DNA from: CAWFNW01 sp963817405
Lineage (GTDB): Bacteria > Actinomycetota > Coriobacteriia > Anaerosomatales > Anaerosomataceae
Assembly (NCBI GenBank): GCA_963817405.1
Contig: CAWFNW010000001.1
Location: 248,001 to 312,000 of the forward strand
Length of the DNA stretch: 64,000 nt
Direction: 5' to 3'
Below, in pieces: positions 8,683 through 16,471 of this stretch (positions are counted from its first letter, which is position 1; each line of letters starts with the position of its first letter). Below the pieces are notes generated by a model. That model was not told the DNA's origin, ran no database searches, and saw only the letters and a list, made by a program, of their open reading frames with translations. Position numbers and translations under genes: made by a program.

Positions 8683-10419
8683 ATGCGGGCGCCTCAGCGC
8701 GTCTGCCGAGTCCGGAAACGCGGGAACGGCTGCATGCTCGGCGAAACCAGTCTCACGGACGGCCGTTTCGTTGCCGTCGACATAGAAACCACCGGCTGCT
8801 GTCCTGGTAGCAGCGACGTCATCGAAATCGGGGCCACGCTGATTGAAGGTGGCCGTCTTGTCGGCAGTTTCGAGTCTTTCGTCCATCCGCACCAGCAGAT
8901 TCCTCCCTCGATCGTCGAGCTCACCGGCATCACCGATGGAATGGTCGCGGACGCCCCTCCGATTCACGACGTGATGGATGCCTTCATGGCGTTCGCCGAT
9001 GGCGCGGTCCTCGTGGCGCACAACCACCGCTTCGACATGGGCTTTCTTGACTACGAGGCCGAGCGGGCGTTCGGGATGCCCTTCCAGCGACCGATTCTCG
9101 ACACGCTGACCCTCTCCCGCCGTCTGAGTCCGGAACTTCCCCGGCACAACCTCCGCGTGCTTGCCGAGCACTACGGCGCGACGACCGTGCCGAATCACCG
9201 TGCGGCCTCGGACGCCGCGGCCACCGCTGAGGTGCTCATCGGTATGTTGCCTGCACTCGCGAAACTCGGTCTGGCCACCGCCGAGGATGTGGCGCGCTAC
9301 TCCGGCCTCGCCCAAGAGGGCGCGCTCGCCCGCAAGCTCGTGCTTGCCACGCACTTGCCGGATGCGCTGGGTGTCTACCTTCTGCGCGACGCTGACGGCG
9401 CGGTGATCTACGTGGGCCGAGCCAAGAACCTACGGACGCGGGTGCGGAGCTACTTCTATTACCCCGCTGACCACGACCGCGCGCGGCTTGCTACCGAGAC
9501 AGCGGCAGTGAGCCACATCTGCTGCACGTCCGACCTCGATGCGCTCCTCTTGGAGAGCCGTCTTCTCGACCGCTACCGGCCAAGGTTCAATCGCGACCAG
9601 CAGCGTGGTCGGAACAGCGTCTACCTTCGCATGGACAGCCGCTCGCGCTATCCGGCACTCACCGTGGTGACACGGCGTCCTCGGACTGGTCTCGCGATCG
9701 GGCCGCTCACGAACCCGTGGGCAGCGCGGATCATGGCCACTGCGGTGCGCGATCACTTCGGACTGCGCCACTGCGCCCGACGCCTGAACAGCGCGAGTCA
9801 GCCGTGCCGCAACGCTGACCTCGGGTGTCCGCAACCGTGTATCGGCCTGGTGACTCAGGACGAGTACCGGCGCCGCGTGGCCGCCGTCCTCGAGGCCCTC
9901 GGTCCATCGGCGCCCGAACTCCGCGTCGCGCTTCAAGCGAAGCGCGAGCACGCCGCCGCCCAGCTTCGCTACGAGGACGCGATCGTTCACCGCGACGCGC
10001 TACGCGCGCTCGACCGCACGATGTCGTCGCTCGAGGTGGTTCGGACAGCCGCAGCGGAAGAGGGCGTGGCGCTCATCGATGTTCGCGAAGACGGATGCGT
10101 CGTGCACCTCATCCGGTATGGCCGCCACGCGTCTCGCGTCCGCGTCGTTCGCTCAGACGTCGCGGACGGACTCGCCGCGTTGCGCCTGCAGCGGGCGGTG
10201 ACCCGTGTCTACCGGGGCGCGCCTGCGGGAGACCCGAGGGACTTTTCGAATCGAGAGCTCCGGGAGCTCTTCATCATCGATGTCTATCGCCGTCAGGCCT
10301 CACCCATCGAGATCGCGCTCGACGGAGACCTCGAGTCGTTCGTGAGCCGCGTGCTCTCTGCGATCAGGCGCCGGACGCGGGTACTGAAGAAGCTGCACGC
10401 AGCTCCTTCAGTCGTCTGA
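8683..10419 (+). CDS. DEDDh exonuclease fused to a UvrC/Cho-like GIY-YIG endonuclease
   Basis: A 578-residue two-nuclease protein. The N-terminal DnaQ-like 3'-5' exonuclease domain shows FVAVDIETTG (D33, E35), then HNHRFDMGFL and a terminal H...D pair in PNHRAASDA (DEDDh class). From about residue 228 a GIY-YIG domain reads GVYLLRD...VIYVGRAKNLRTRV with the UvrC-type catalytic pattern, followed by a Cys-containing UvrC-like region (CARRL...CRNADLGCPQPC). This fusion is known from Actinobacteria (mycobacterial Rv2191 type) and is inferred to incise and trim damaged DNA. It lacks the helix-hairpin-helix tail of true UvrC. The reading frame extends to 8623, but the ATG at 8683 fits the promoter; ATG at 8734 is an alternative. 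Its end overlaps the convergent nfo gene by 56 bp. Confidence 0.88.
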   Translation: MRAPQRVCRVRKRGNGCMLGETSLTDGRFVAVDIETTGCCPGSSDVIEIGATLIEGGRLVGSFESFVHPHQQIPPSIVELTGITDGMVADAPPIHDVMDAFMAFADGAVLVAHNHRFDMGFLDYEAERAFGMPFQRPILDTLTLSRRLSPELPRHNLRVLAEHYGATTVPNHRAASDAAATAEVLIGMLPALAKLGLATAEDVARYSGLAQEGALARKLVLATHLPDALGVYLLRDADGAVIYVGRAKNLRTRVRSYFYYPADHDRARLATETAAVSHICCTSDLDALLLESRLLDRYRPRFNRDQQRGRNSVYLRMDSRSRYPALTVVTRRPRTGLAIGPLTNPWAARIMATAVRDHFGLRHCARRLNSASQPCRNADLGCPQPCIGLVTQDEYRRRVAAVLEALGPSAPELRVALQAKREHAAAQLRYEDAIVHRDALRALDRTMSSLEVVRTAAAEEGVALIDVREDGCVVHLIRYGRHASRVRVVRSDVADGLAALRLQRAVTRVYRGAPAGDPRDFSNRELRELFIIDVYRRQASPIEIALDGDLESFVSRVLSAIRRRTRVLKKLHAAPSVV

Positions 10420-11236
10420 CGTTCTGTTCGTCCTTCACGGGAATCTCGCCGGGCATCTCGACGACGACTGCAGCTCCGGAGAGTCCCGGGTGCTCGAACA
10501 GCGCGCGGAATCCCTCCGTACCGATGGTTCCCTCACCGATCCAGGCGTGCCGGTCGCGGAGGCTCCCTGCCTCACCGAGACAGTCGTTCGCGTGGACGGT
10601 GAGAATGCGACCCGCTCCGCAGCATGCCGCCGTCCCGGACACGAACGCATCAAGCCCTCCCGGAGACGAGAGGTCCCATCCGGCGGCGTGCGCATGGCAG
10701 GTGTCCAGGCAGACGCCCAGGCGCTCAAGCCAGTCGTCATCCAGGAGCGTGAGCACAGCACCGATCTCCGTCGGCCCGTTGCCGAACGACGCCCCCGCTC
10801 CCGCGGTGTTCTCGAGCAGCAGCACGACCGGCGTGTCGGCAGCCTGAAGCGCCCGTCGAGCCCCTTCGGCGACGCGCGACGCGCCGGTCTGCAGGTCTCC
10901 ACTCCTGTTGGTTCCAATGTGCGTGACGACCCCGTCCGCGCCGAGCGCTGTTGCGCGGATGAGCTCATCCGCGAGCGCCATCCAGGAGCGTTCCCACAAG
11001 GCGTCGTCCTCGGAACCGAGGTTGATGAGATACGCGGAGTGCGTGACGACCCACCTCATCCCGAGTTCCTCGCGCTTGGTGCGGAACCGGGTAGCGACGC
11101 CCGGGTCGATGGGAGCCGCACGCCACTGCCTCGGACTCTTGGCGAAGATCTGGACGCACTCGCAGCCGACCGAAACGGCGTAGTCGAGCGCCTCCGGATA
11201 CCCCGCAGCCACCCCCACGTGTGCGCCGATGAGCAT
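10364..11236 (-). CDS. nfo: Endonuclease IV (AP endonuclease)
   Basis: Nfo cleaves DNA at abasic sites and removes 3' blocking groups in base-excision repair. The 290-residue protein has the family TIM-barrel and metal-ligand motifs: IGAHVG at the start, VVTHSAYLINL, LENTAGAG near the middle (Glu ligand), LDTCHAHAAGWDL, the NDCLG segment with a following DRHAWIGEGTIG. ATG at 11236 is chosen because GAGGAGG lies 7 nt upstream and the N-terminus then matches the family exactly. It is convergent with the exonuclease fusion, overlapping it by 56 bp, and divergent from dinB, so this is a repair gene cluster. Confidence 0.96.
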   Translation of the reverse strand: MLIGAHVGVAAGYPEALDYAVSVGCECVQIFAKSPRQWRAAPIDPGVATRFRTKREELGMRWVVTHSAYLINLGSEDDALWERSWMALADELIRATALGADGVVTHIGTNRSGDLQTGASRVAEGARRALQAADTPVVLLLENTAGAGASFGNGPTEIGAVLTLLDDDWLERLGVCLDTCHAHAAGWDLSSPGGLDAFVSGTAACCGAGRILTVHANDCLGEAGSLRDRHAWIGEGTIGTEGFRALFEHPGLSGAAVVVEMPGEIPVKDEQNVRRLKELRAASSVPASGA

Positions 11237-11299
11237 GTGACCTCCTCCTCGCGAGGTGCCAGTGTACCCGAGCGTGAGCCCGGTAGCAGAGTGCTGCGG

Positions 11300-11305
11300 T
11301 ACACT
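11300..11305 (+). promoter_or_regulatory. dinB -10 element, leaderless arrangement
   Basis: TACACT ends 6 nt before the dinB ATG at 11312 with no Shine-Dalgarno between. No LexA-type CGAAC-N4-GTTCG sequence lies nearby, in contrast to the dnaE2 operon. Confidence 0.45.
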
Positions 11306-11311
11306 GCCCGC

Positions 11312-12520
11312 ATGACCGAGCGCGACGCACATCAGATGCCCCCATGGAGCGGCAGGGCCATCCTCCACATGGATATGGACGCCTTCTTTGCGTCGGTCGA
11401 GCAGCTCGACCATCCCGAGTGGCGCGGGCGGCCGGTGATCGTTGGCGGCGACCCGTCCGGGCGCGGCGTCGTGTCAACCGCCTCGTACGAGGCGCGTGCG
11501 TACGGGATCCACTCGGCGATGCCTGCGGGACAGGCGGCGCGGCTGTGTCCGGACGCCGTATGTGCGCCTCCGCGGTTCAAGCGCTACTCGGAGCTCTCTC
11601 GCGCAGTGCGAGGCATCCTCCAGACGTTCACGCCGCACATAGAACCGACGTCTATCGATGAGGCGTACCTGGACGTGTCACCGGGCCGGACAGGACGTCA
11701 TCCGGTCGAGATCGCCGAGCAGATCCGGCGCGACGTGGACGCACTCGGGCTCTCTTGCTCCCTCGGCGTCGCGAGCGGCAAGACGCTCGCCAAGATCGCG
11801 TCGGACCGTGACAAACCGCGCGGTATCACGGTCGTCTGGCCCGGAACCGAAGCCGCCTTTCTCGCACCGCTGTCCGTCAGCGTGCTCCCCGGGATCGGTG
11901 CGCATACTGCGCAGCGCCTTCTCGGTGCCGGCATCCGTACGCTTGGCGATCTTGCGCGGCTCGACCCCGGCACGGCCGAGACGCTCGCCGGGGCGTGGGG
12001 TTCCGAGCTCCTCGACCGGGCGCGCGGTCTCGACGACCGCCCGGTTGCAGTGACTCGCGACGTCAAGTCCGTTTCGAACGAGCGCACCTTCGCGCACGAC
12101 CTGCACGAGCGGACCGACGCCGAGCGCGAACTCGGTACGCTGGTGGAAAAGGTCGCCTCACGTCTCAGGGCGAGCGCACTTGTCGCCAGAACTTTCACCG
12201 TCAAGTTGAGGTTTGCTGATTTCACCACACGGACGGTGCGGCGAACGCTGGAGATACCCACGGATCTTGAGGACGACATGCTCCCGGTGGCCCGCTCTCT
12301 TCTGGGTCGTGCATGGTCGCCGGGCGCCGGCCTTCGCCTGCTCGGCTTCGGTGCCAGCGGGTTCGACGAGCCGGCTCAGCAGCTGGGACTGCTCGACACT
12401 GTGGAGAACGACGCTCCCGTGGTGCGTCAGCAGCGGCGCGCGCTCGCTACAGAGATCGACGCCATCCGCAAGCGGTTCGGCGATGATGCGCTGAGGCGGG
12501 GCTCAGACCTCGGGCGCTAA
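11312..12520 (+). CDS. dinB: DNA polymerase IV (Y-family translesion polymerase)
   Basis: A 402-residue Y-family DNA polymerase that copies past lesions. Motifs seen: HMDMDAFFASVEQ with two catalytic Asp near residues 25-27, the GRGVVSTASYEAR segment, SIDEAYLDVS with the third catalytic acid pair, SLGVASGKTLAKIASD, helix-hairpin-helix VLPGIGAHTAQRL, then the little-finger domain. The C-terminal QLGLLD is a beta-clamp-binding motif. ATG at 11312 is selected because the family N-terminus begins there and a -10 element lies immediately upstream. The 3' end overlaps the convergent dnaE2 gene by 4 nt. No LexA box is seen at its promoter. Confidence 0.95.
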   Translation: MTERDAHQMPPWSGRAILHMDMDAFFASVEQLDHPEWRGRPVIVGGDPSGRGVVSTASYEARAYGIHSAMPAGQAARLCPDAVCAPPRFKRYSELSRAVRGILQTFTPHIEPTSIDEAYLDVSPGRTGRHPVEIAEQIRRDVDALGLSCSLGVASGKTLAKIASDRDKPRGITVVWPGTEAAFLAPLSVSVLPGIGAHTAQRLLGAGIRTLGDLARLDPGTAETLAGAWGSELLDRARGLDDRPVAVTRDVKSVSNERTFAHDLHERTDAERELGTLVEKVASRLRASALVARTFTVKLRFADFTTRTVRRTLEIPTDLEDDMLPVARSLLGRAWSPGAGLRLLGFGASGFDEPAQQLGLLDTVENDAPVVRQQRRALATEIDAIRKRFGDDALRRGSDLGR

Positions 12521-15500
12521 CGGCGTGCCGCTGCGCCGGCGTCGGCCTTGGCTGCCTCCTCTTCCCAGGACTCTTCCTCCGGCGCGCCTGCGCCCGGGCG
12601 TGTCGGGCCCATCGGCCCGAGACCCACGCCACGCCGAAGCCGCACCGGTTCCCCGCCGGATCGCACGATGTAGGGTCGCACGTCTTCCGCGACGACCGAG
12701 AGCCCACGCTCGGCATCGTTGTGCACGACGCCGTCGATGAGGTAGGCGCGGTGCTTGACGATGGTCTCCCCCGCCCTGTTGAGTGCATCCTCGAACACGA
12801 CAACGTCTAGAAGCCCCGTAGGGTCCTCAAGGGTGAGGAAACAGGTCCTCCTACCCGAGCGGGTCCGCGGGGTCTGTGCGCGCTCTCTGACGCCCGTGAC
12901 ACGTACGCGCGTGCGGTGTTCGATCAGAGGAAGGTCGCATGCCCACGTCACGCCGCGCCGCTCCAGATCTTCTCGAGCGAGGTCAAGCGGGTGGCAGGTG
13001 AGCGAGAGGCCCACGAGTTCGAGCTCCGCGGAGAGGCGGCGCGCCGGCGACCAGCCCGAGACGTGCCCCGGGTCCTCAGGCCCCCGCGCCGGTGCGGGGG
13101 CGACGACGAGCACGTCGTCGCCGGCGATCCCCTCACGCGCGATGACCGCCTTGAGTTCCGGCAGGAGCGCGAGCATCTCGTCGCGCGTGAGGGGTCGCCC
13201 TGCCTCCGTGAGCCCGAGCCTGTCGAACGCGCCCACGCGAATGAGACTCTCGGCTGCGGGGGCCTCGGCGCGCGTTCGGCGCAGGAAGTCCGCGAGGTCA
13301 CGGAAGGGGCGCACCGCCTGCTCGGTTTCGATGACGGCGAGGAGCCGCTGCGTCATCTCGTGGATGTCCTTGAGTCCCACGCGAATGGCACGGCCATCGT
13401 GCTCGACCGTGTAGGAGGCGCGCGACTCGTTCACGCTCGGCGGGAGGATGCCGATGCCGTGCAGGCGGGCATCGTTCACCACCAGGCGCGGGCTGTAGAA
13501 GCCCATCGGCTCGTTGTTGAGGATCGAGGCGGCGAACTCGGCCGGGTAGTACGCCTTGAGCCACGCGCTCGCGTAGCTCACCACGCCGAAGCACGCCGCG
13601 TGCGCCTTGCAGAAGCCGTACGCCGCGAACCCTTCGAGTTGGCGGAAGACCTCCTCGGCGACCGCACGCTCGGCGCCCAGTCCGCACGCACGCTCCACGA
13701 AGTGGCGACCGATCGCTTCCATCTCCTCGCGGGAGCGGTGCTTCGTCATGGCGCGGCGGAGTGAGTCTGCCTCCGACAGCGTGAATCCCGCCACCGCCTG
13801 CGCGACTCTGAGCACCTGTTCCTGGTACACGATCACGCCGTAGCTGTCGGCGAGCACCTTCCCCATCGCCGGGTGCGGCACGACGACCGGCTCCAGCCCA
13901 TGTCGGCGGCGGATGAACGGCGCGATCATCTCGGCTTCCAGCGGACCCGGTCGGAAGAGGGAGATCGCGGCGATGATGTCGTCGAAGGTGCGCTCCTGAA
14001 GCCGCATGGCGAGATTCCGCTGACCGCTACTCTCCAGCTGGAACATCCCGACCGTGTCCGACGAGGCGATCATCTCGTAGACCTTCGGGTCGTCCCTAGG
14101 CGACAGTTCGAACGGCTCGGGAACCGCCGCCTCGCCCACCCGCTCGCGCGCGAGCGTCACCGTGTCGCTGATCGCCGAGTGCATCCGAAGTCCCAGGATG
14201 TCCATCTTCACGAGCCCGAGCGCCTCGATGTCGTCCTTGTCGTACTGCGAGACGACGACCCCCTTGGCGGCCCACTGGAGCGGCATCCACGTGTCGATGG
14301 GCTCCCTCGTGATGATGAAACCGCCGAGGTGCGTGCCGAGGTGCATCGGACAGCCGTTGAGCTCGGTGGCGAGTTCCACGAGAAGCCCGTAGCGCGATGC
14401 GTCCTTGAGCGGGTGGTTCGTGCACTCGGGGTACGTCTCGAGCACCTCGGGCAAGTGACGCGCGCTCACCCACGGCAAGTGACGCGAGAGCGCGTTCACC
14501 TCATCGATCGGCAAACCGAACGACCGGGCGACCGTCCGAACCGCACCGCGCGCCGTCATCGTCTGCACGGTGGCAACCATGGCGACGTGGTCGTTCCCGA
14601 AGCGCCTGTAGATGTAGTCGATGACCTCGTCGCGCCGCCTTGAGTCGAAGTCCACGTCGATGTCGGGCATCTGTTTGCGCGCGGGGTTGAGGAAGCGCTC
14701 GAAGAGCAGGTCGTAGGCGATGGGGTCAGCGTCGGTGATGCCGAGCGCGTAGGTGACGATGCTGTCGCCGGCACTCCCCCTGCCCGAACAGCGGATGCCG
14801 CTTCTCTTCGCGAAGTCCACGATGTCCTTCACGACGAGGAAGTACTCGGCGAACCCGAGGTCTTGAATAATGGCGAGCTCGTGCTGGAGGCGCGCGAGCG
14901 AGGCGGGCGTGACCGGCCGGTAGCGTTGCTCCAGCCCGCGCCACGCACACTTCGCAAGCTCGGAGTACGCTGTCTCCCCCGCCGGGACCTCCACGCTGGG
15001 GAAGTGGAAACCGCCAAGCCCAAGGTCCAGGTCGCAGCGCGCGGCGATCTCAAGCGTGGTGTCGCACGCCCCCGGTACGTCGGCGAAGAGTCGTCGCATG
15101 TCGCCCGCGGGTTTCAGCCAGAGCTCGGCGTTCTCGCGACGGTACGGCCCCGGGAGCTCGGTCCGCGAGCCGGCCGACGCAAGCACGTCGTGGAGCCGGA
15201 AACCTGCACGCGCAACGTAGTGGACGTTGTTGGTAGCGACGACAGGAAGGCCGAGCCGGGCTGCGATGGCGGCAAGCCCGCTCACGTAGCGAGCGCTCTC
15301 CGGGGTGAGCAGGTGCACGAGTTCCACGTAGAAGTCCCCCGCGGCGAAGCATCGAGAGAGGCGACGGAGCGCGGCCTCAGCTCGCCAGCCGAGCCCGTCG
15401 AGCACAGCGGCGCCCGCCTCGCCCGCCGGGCAGCCGGAAAGCCCGATGAGTCCCTCCGAGCGCGTCGCAAGATCCGAAAGTGCGATCACCGAGGGCCCGT

Positions 15501-15894
15501 CGCCGCTCCGCACGTGTGCGCGGGAAAGGAGCCGGCAGAGGTTCCGGTAGCCGGTGAGGTCCTTCGCAAGCAGGGTCAGGTGGAAGCCGCTCCCTGCGGC
15601 GCGTCCGAAGCCGACCGGTGGTGAGAGCGGGAGACGCTCGTCCGGCGGCTGGTCGCCTTCGCAGCCGACAGTGCCCGCAGCCTCCACAACGACTTCGGCG
15701 CCGAGAATCGCCCGGATACCGGCCTTTCGGGCTGCTTGGTAGAAACGAATGCCGCCGTAGAGACCCTGGTGGTCCGTGAGCGCGAGTGCAGGCATGCCGA
15801 GCTCTGCTGCACGCGCCACGAGCTCGTCGATCCCGGCGGCGCCGTCCATGAACGAGAAGTGTGAATGCACGTGGAGGTGCACGAAGCCGCTCAC
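12517..15894 (-). CDS. dnaE2: Error-prone DNA polymerase III alpha subunit (DnaE2/ImuC)
   Basis: A 1125-residue C-family polymerase of the DnaE2/ImuC type, used for mutagenic lesion bypass in the SOS response. Seen: an N-terminal PHP domain (VHLHVHSHFSFMDG) typical of DnaE2, catalytic acids in PDIDVDFD near residue 408, the palm/fingers region, a helix-hairpin-helix region and an OB-fold (RVRVTGVRER). The C-terminus lacks the clamp/tau-binding extension of DnaE1. GTG at 15894 follows GGGGG 6 nt upstream and lies 9 nt after the DUF6504 gene, so both share one LexA-controlled promoter. imuA' and imuB are not adjacent. The convergent dinB overlaps the last 4 nt. Confidence 0.93.
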   Translation of the reverse strand: MSGFVHLHVHSHFSFMDGAAGIDELVARAAELGMPALALTDHQGLYGGIRFYQAARKAGIRAILGAEVVVEAAGTVGCEGDQPPDERLPLSPPVGFGRAAGSGFHLTLLAKDLTGYRNLCRLLSRAHVRSGDGPSVIALSDLATRSEGLIGLSGCPAGEAGAAVLDGLGWRAEAALRRLSRCFAAGDFYVELVHLLTPESARYVSGLAAIAARLGLPVVATNNVHYVARAGFRLHDVLASAGSRTELPGPYRRENAELWLKPAGDMRRLFADVPGACDTTLEIAARCDLDLGLGGFHFPSVEVPAGETAYSELAKCAWRGLEQRYRPVTPASLARLQHELAIIQDLGFAEYFLVVKDIVDFAKRSGIRCSGRGSAGDSIVTYALGITDADPIAYDLLFERFLNPARKQMPDIDVDFDSRRRDEVIDYIYRRFGNDHVAMVATVQTMTARGAVRTVARSFGLPIDEVNALSRHLPWVSARHLPEVLETYPECTNHPLKDASRYGLLVELATELNGCPMHLGTHLGGFIITREPIDTWMPLQWAAKGVVVSQYDKDDIEALGLVKMDILGLRMHSAISDTVTLARERVGEAAVPEPFELSPRDDPKVYEMIASSDTVGMFQLESSGQRNLAMRLQERTFDDIIAAISLFRPGPLEAEMIAPFIRRRHGLEPVVVPHPAMGKVLADSYGVIVYQEQVLRVAQAVAGFTLSEADSLRRAMTKHRSREEMEAIGRHFVERACGLGAERAVAEEVFRQLEGFAAYGFCKAHAACFGVVSYASAWLKAYYPAEFAASILNNEPMGFYSPRLVVNDARLHGIGILPPSVNESRASYTVEHDGRAIRVGLKDIHEMTQRLLAVIETEQAVRPFRDLADFLRRTRAEAPAAESLIRVGAFDRLGLTEAGRPLTRDEMLALLPELKAVIAREGIAGDDVLVVAPAPARGPEDPGHVSGWSPARRLSAELELVGLSLTCHPLDLAREDLERRGVTWACDLPLIEHRTRVRVTGVRERAQTPRTRSGRRTCFLTLEDPTGLLDVVVFEDALNRAGETIVKHRAYLIDGVVHNDAERGLSVVAEDVRPYIVRSGGEPVRLRRGVGLGPMGPTRPGAGAPEEESWEEEAAKADAGAAARR

Positions 15895-15903
15895 GCACGC
15901 CCC

Positions 15904-16323
15904 CTAGTCCACGATACCGACGAGCACCCAGGCACCCGCAAGCCGGTCATAGGCGAGGTCGTAGAGACCGCCCCGGGCAAGAACCCGAAAGCAGCGTCGG
16001 CTCACCCGCTTGCGCGGATCCCACCACGCGCGCTCGAGCGCCCAGGTCTGCACGAGCGCATCGACGTTGTACCGACGGCTGCGCCACACGAACGTCGCGG
16101 GAGCTCCGCGGTTGCCGTCCCACGTGACCTCGATCGGTTCCTCGCGGCGCTTCCCGGCGCCTCCCCCCGACGTCGCAACAATCTCCGAACCGCGAACCAC
16201 CCACGGACTTCTGAGGAGTTCCACGATGACCGGCAGCCGCGAGTCGCGGCCGGTGAACAGGTCTATCGGCTGAGCGGTACTGCGTGCGGGGTCGAACTGT
16301 TTGATCGCGCGGTCACGGCCCAT
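15904..16323 (-). CDS. DUF6504 family protein, SOS operon leader gene
   Basis: A 139-residue soluble protein beginning MGRDRAIKQFDP. It has a beta-rich C-terminal half (PIEVTWDGNRGAPATFVWRSRRYNVD... and GLYDLAYDRLAGAWVLVGIVD) that matches DUF6504, a family often found beside dnaE2 or imuB in Actinobacteria. Its function is unknown; the context suggests a mutasome accessory factor. ATG at 16323 is preferred over the longer frame because the promoter, its transcription start and a GAAAGAG sequence all lie between 16324 and 16420. dnaE2 follows 9 nt downstream. Confidence 0.75.
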   Translation of the reverse strand: MGRDRAIKQFDPARSTAQPIDLFTGRDSRLPVIVELLRSPWVVRGSEIVATSGGGAGKRREEPIEVTWDGNRGAPATFVWRSRRYNVDALVQTWALERAWWDPRKRVSRRCFRVLARGGLYDLAYDRLAGAWVLVGIVD

Positions 16324-16348
16324 GGGAGACTCTTTCCGAGGGAGCGGA

Positions 16349-16384
16349 CCGGGCGTGGAAGGAGCTTCAGGGATCCACGCCCGG
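16349..16384 (-). promoter_or_regulatory. 11-bp hairpin at the 5' end of the SOS operon mRNA
   Basis: CCGGGCGTGGA and TCCACGCCCGG form a perfect 11-bp stem with a 14-nt loop starting about 7 nt after the -10. It occupies the first 36 nt of the predicted transcript, before the ribosome site of the DUF6504 gene. There is no U-run, so it is not an obvious terminator and could protect the mRNA 5' end or tune translation. Confidence 0.6.
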
Positions 16385-16391
16385 CATGTCG

Positions 16392-16420
16392 AGTATATCG
16401 AACATATGTTCGGTATACAA
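16392..16420 (-). promoter_or_regulatory. SOS promoter of the DUF6504-dnaE2 operon with LexA box
   Basis: On the minus strand -35 TTGTAT (16420-16415), exactly 17 nt, and -10 TATACT (16397-16392). The spacer contains the perfect palindrome CGAACATATGTTCG (16399-16412), which matches the Gram-positive/actinobacterial LexA consensus CGAAC-N4-GTTCG without a mismatch. LexA bound here would block RNA polymerase directly, and RecA-driven LexA cleavage should release it after DNA damage. Confidence 0.92.
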
Positions 16421-16471
16421 GACAACACTGACACGCGTTCGGAGGGCCATGCGGAGGTCTCGGCGGTTGCC

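Noticed and set aside
11237..11311. Possible LexA control of dinB
   Set aside because: No CGAAC-N4-GTTCG sequence or close variant lies in the nfo-dinB gap.
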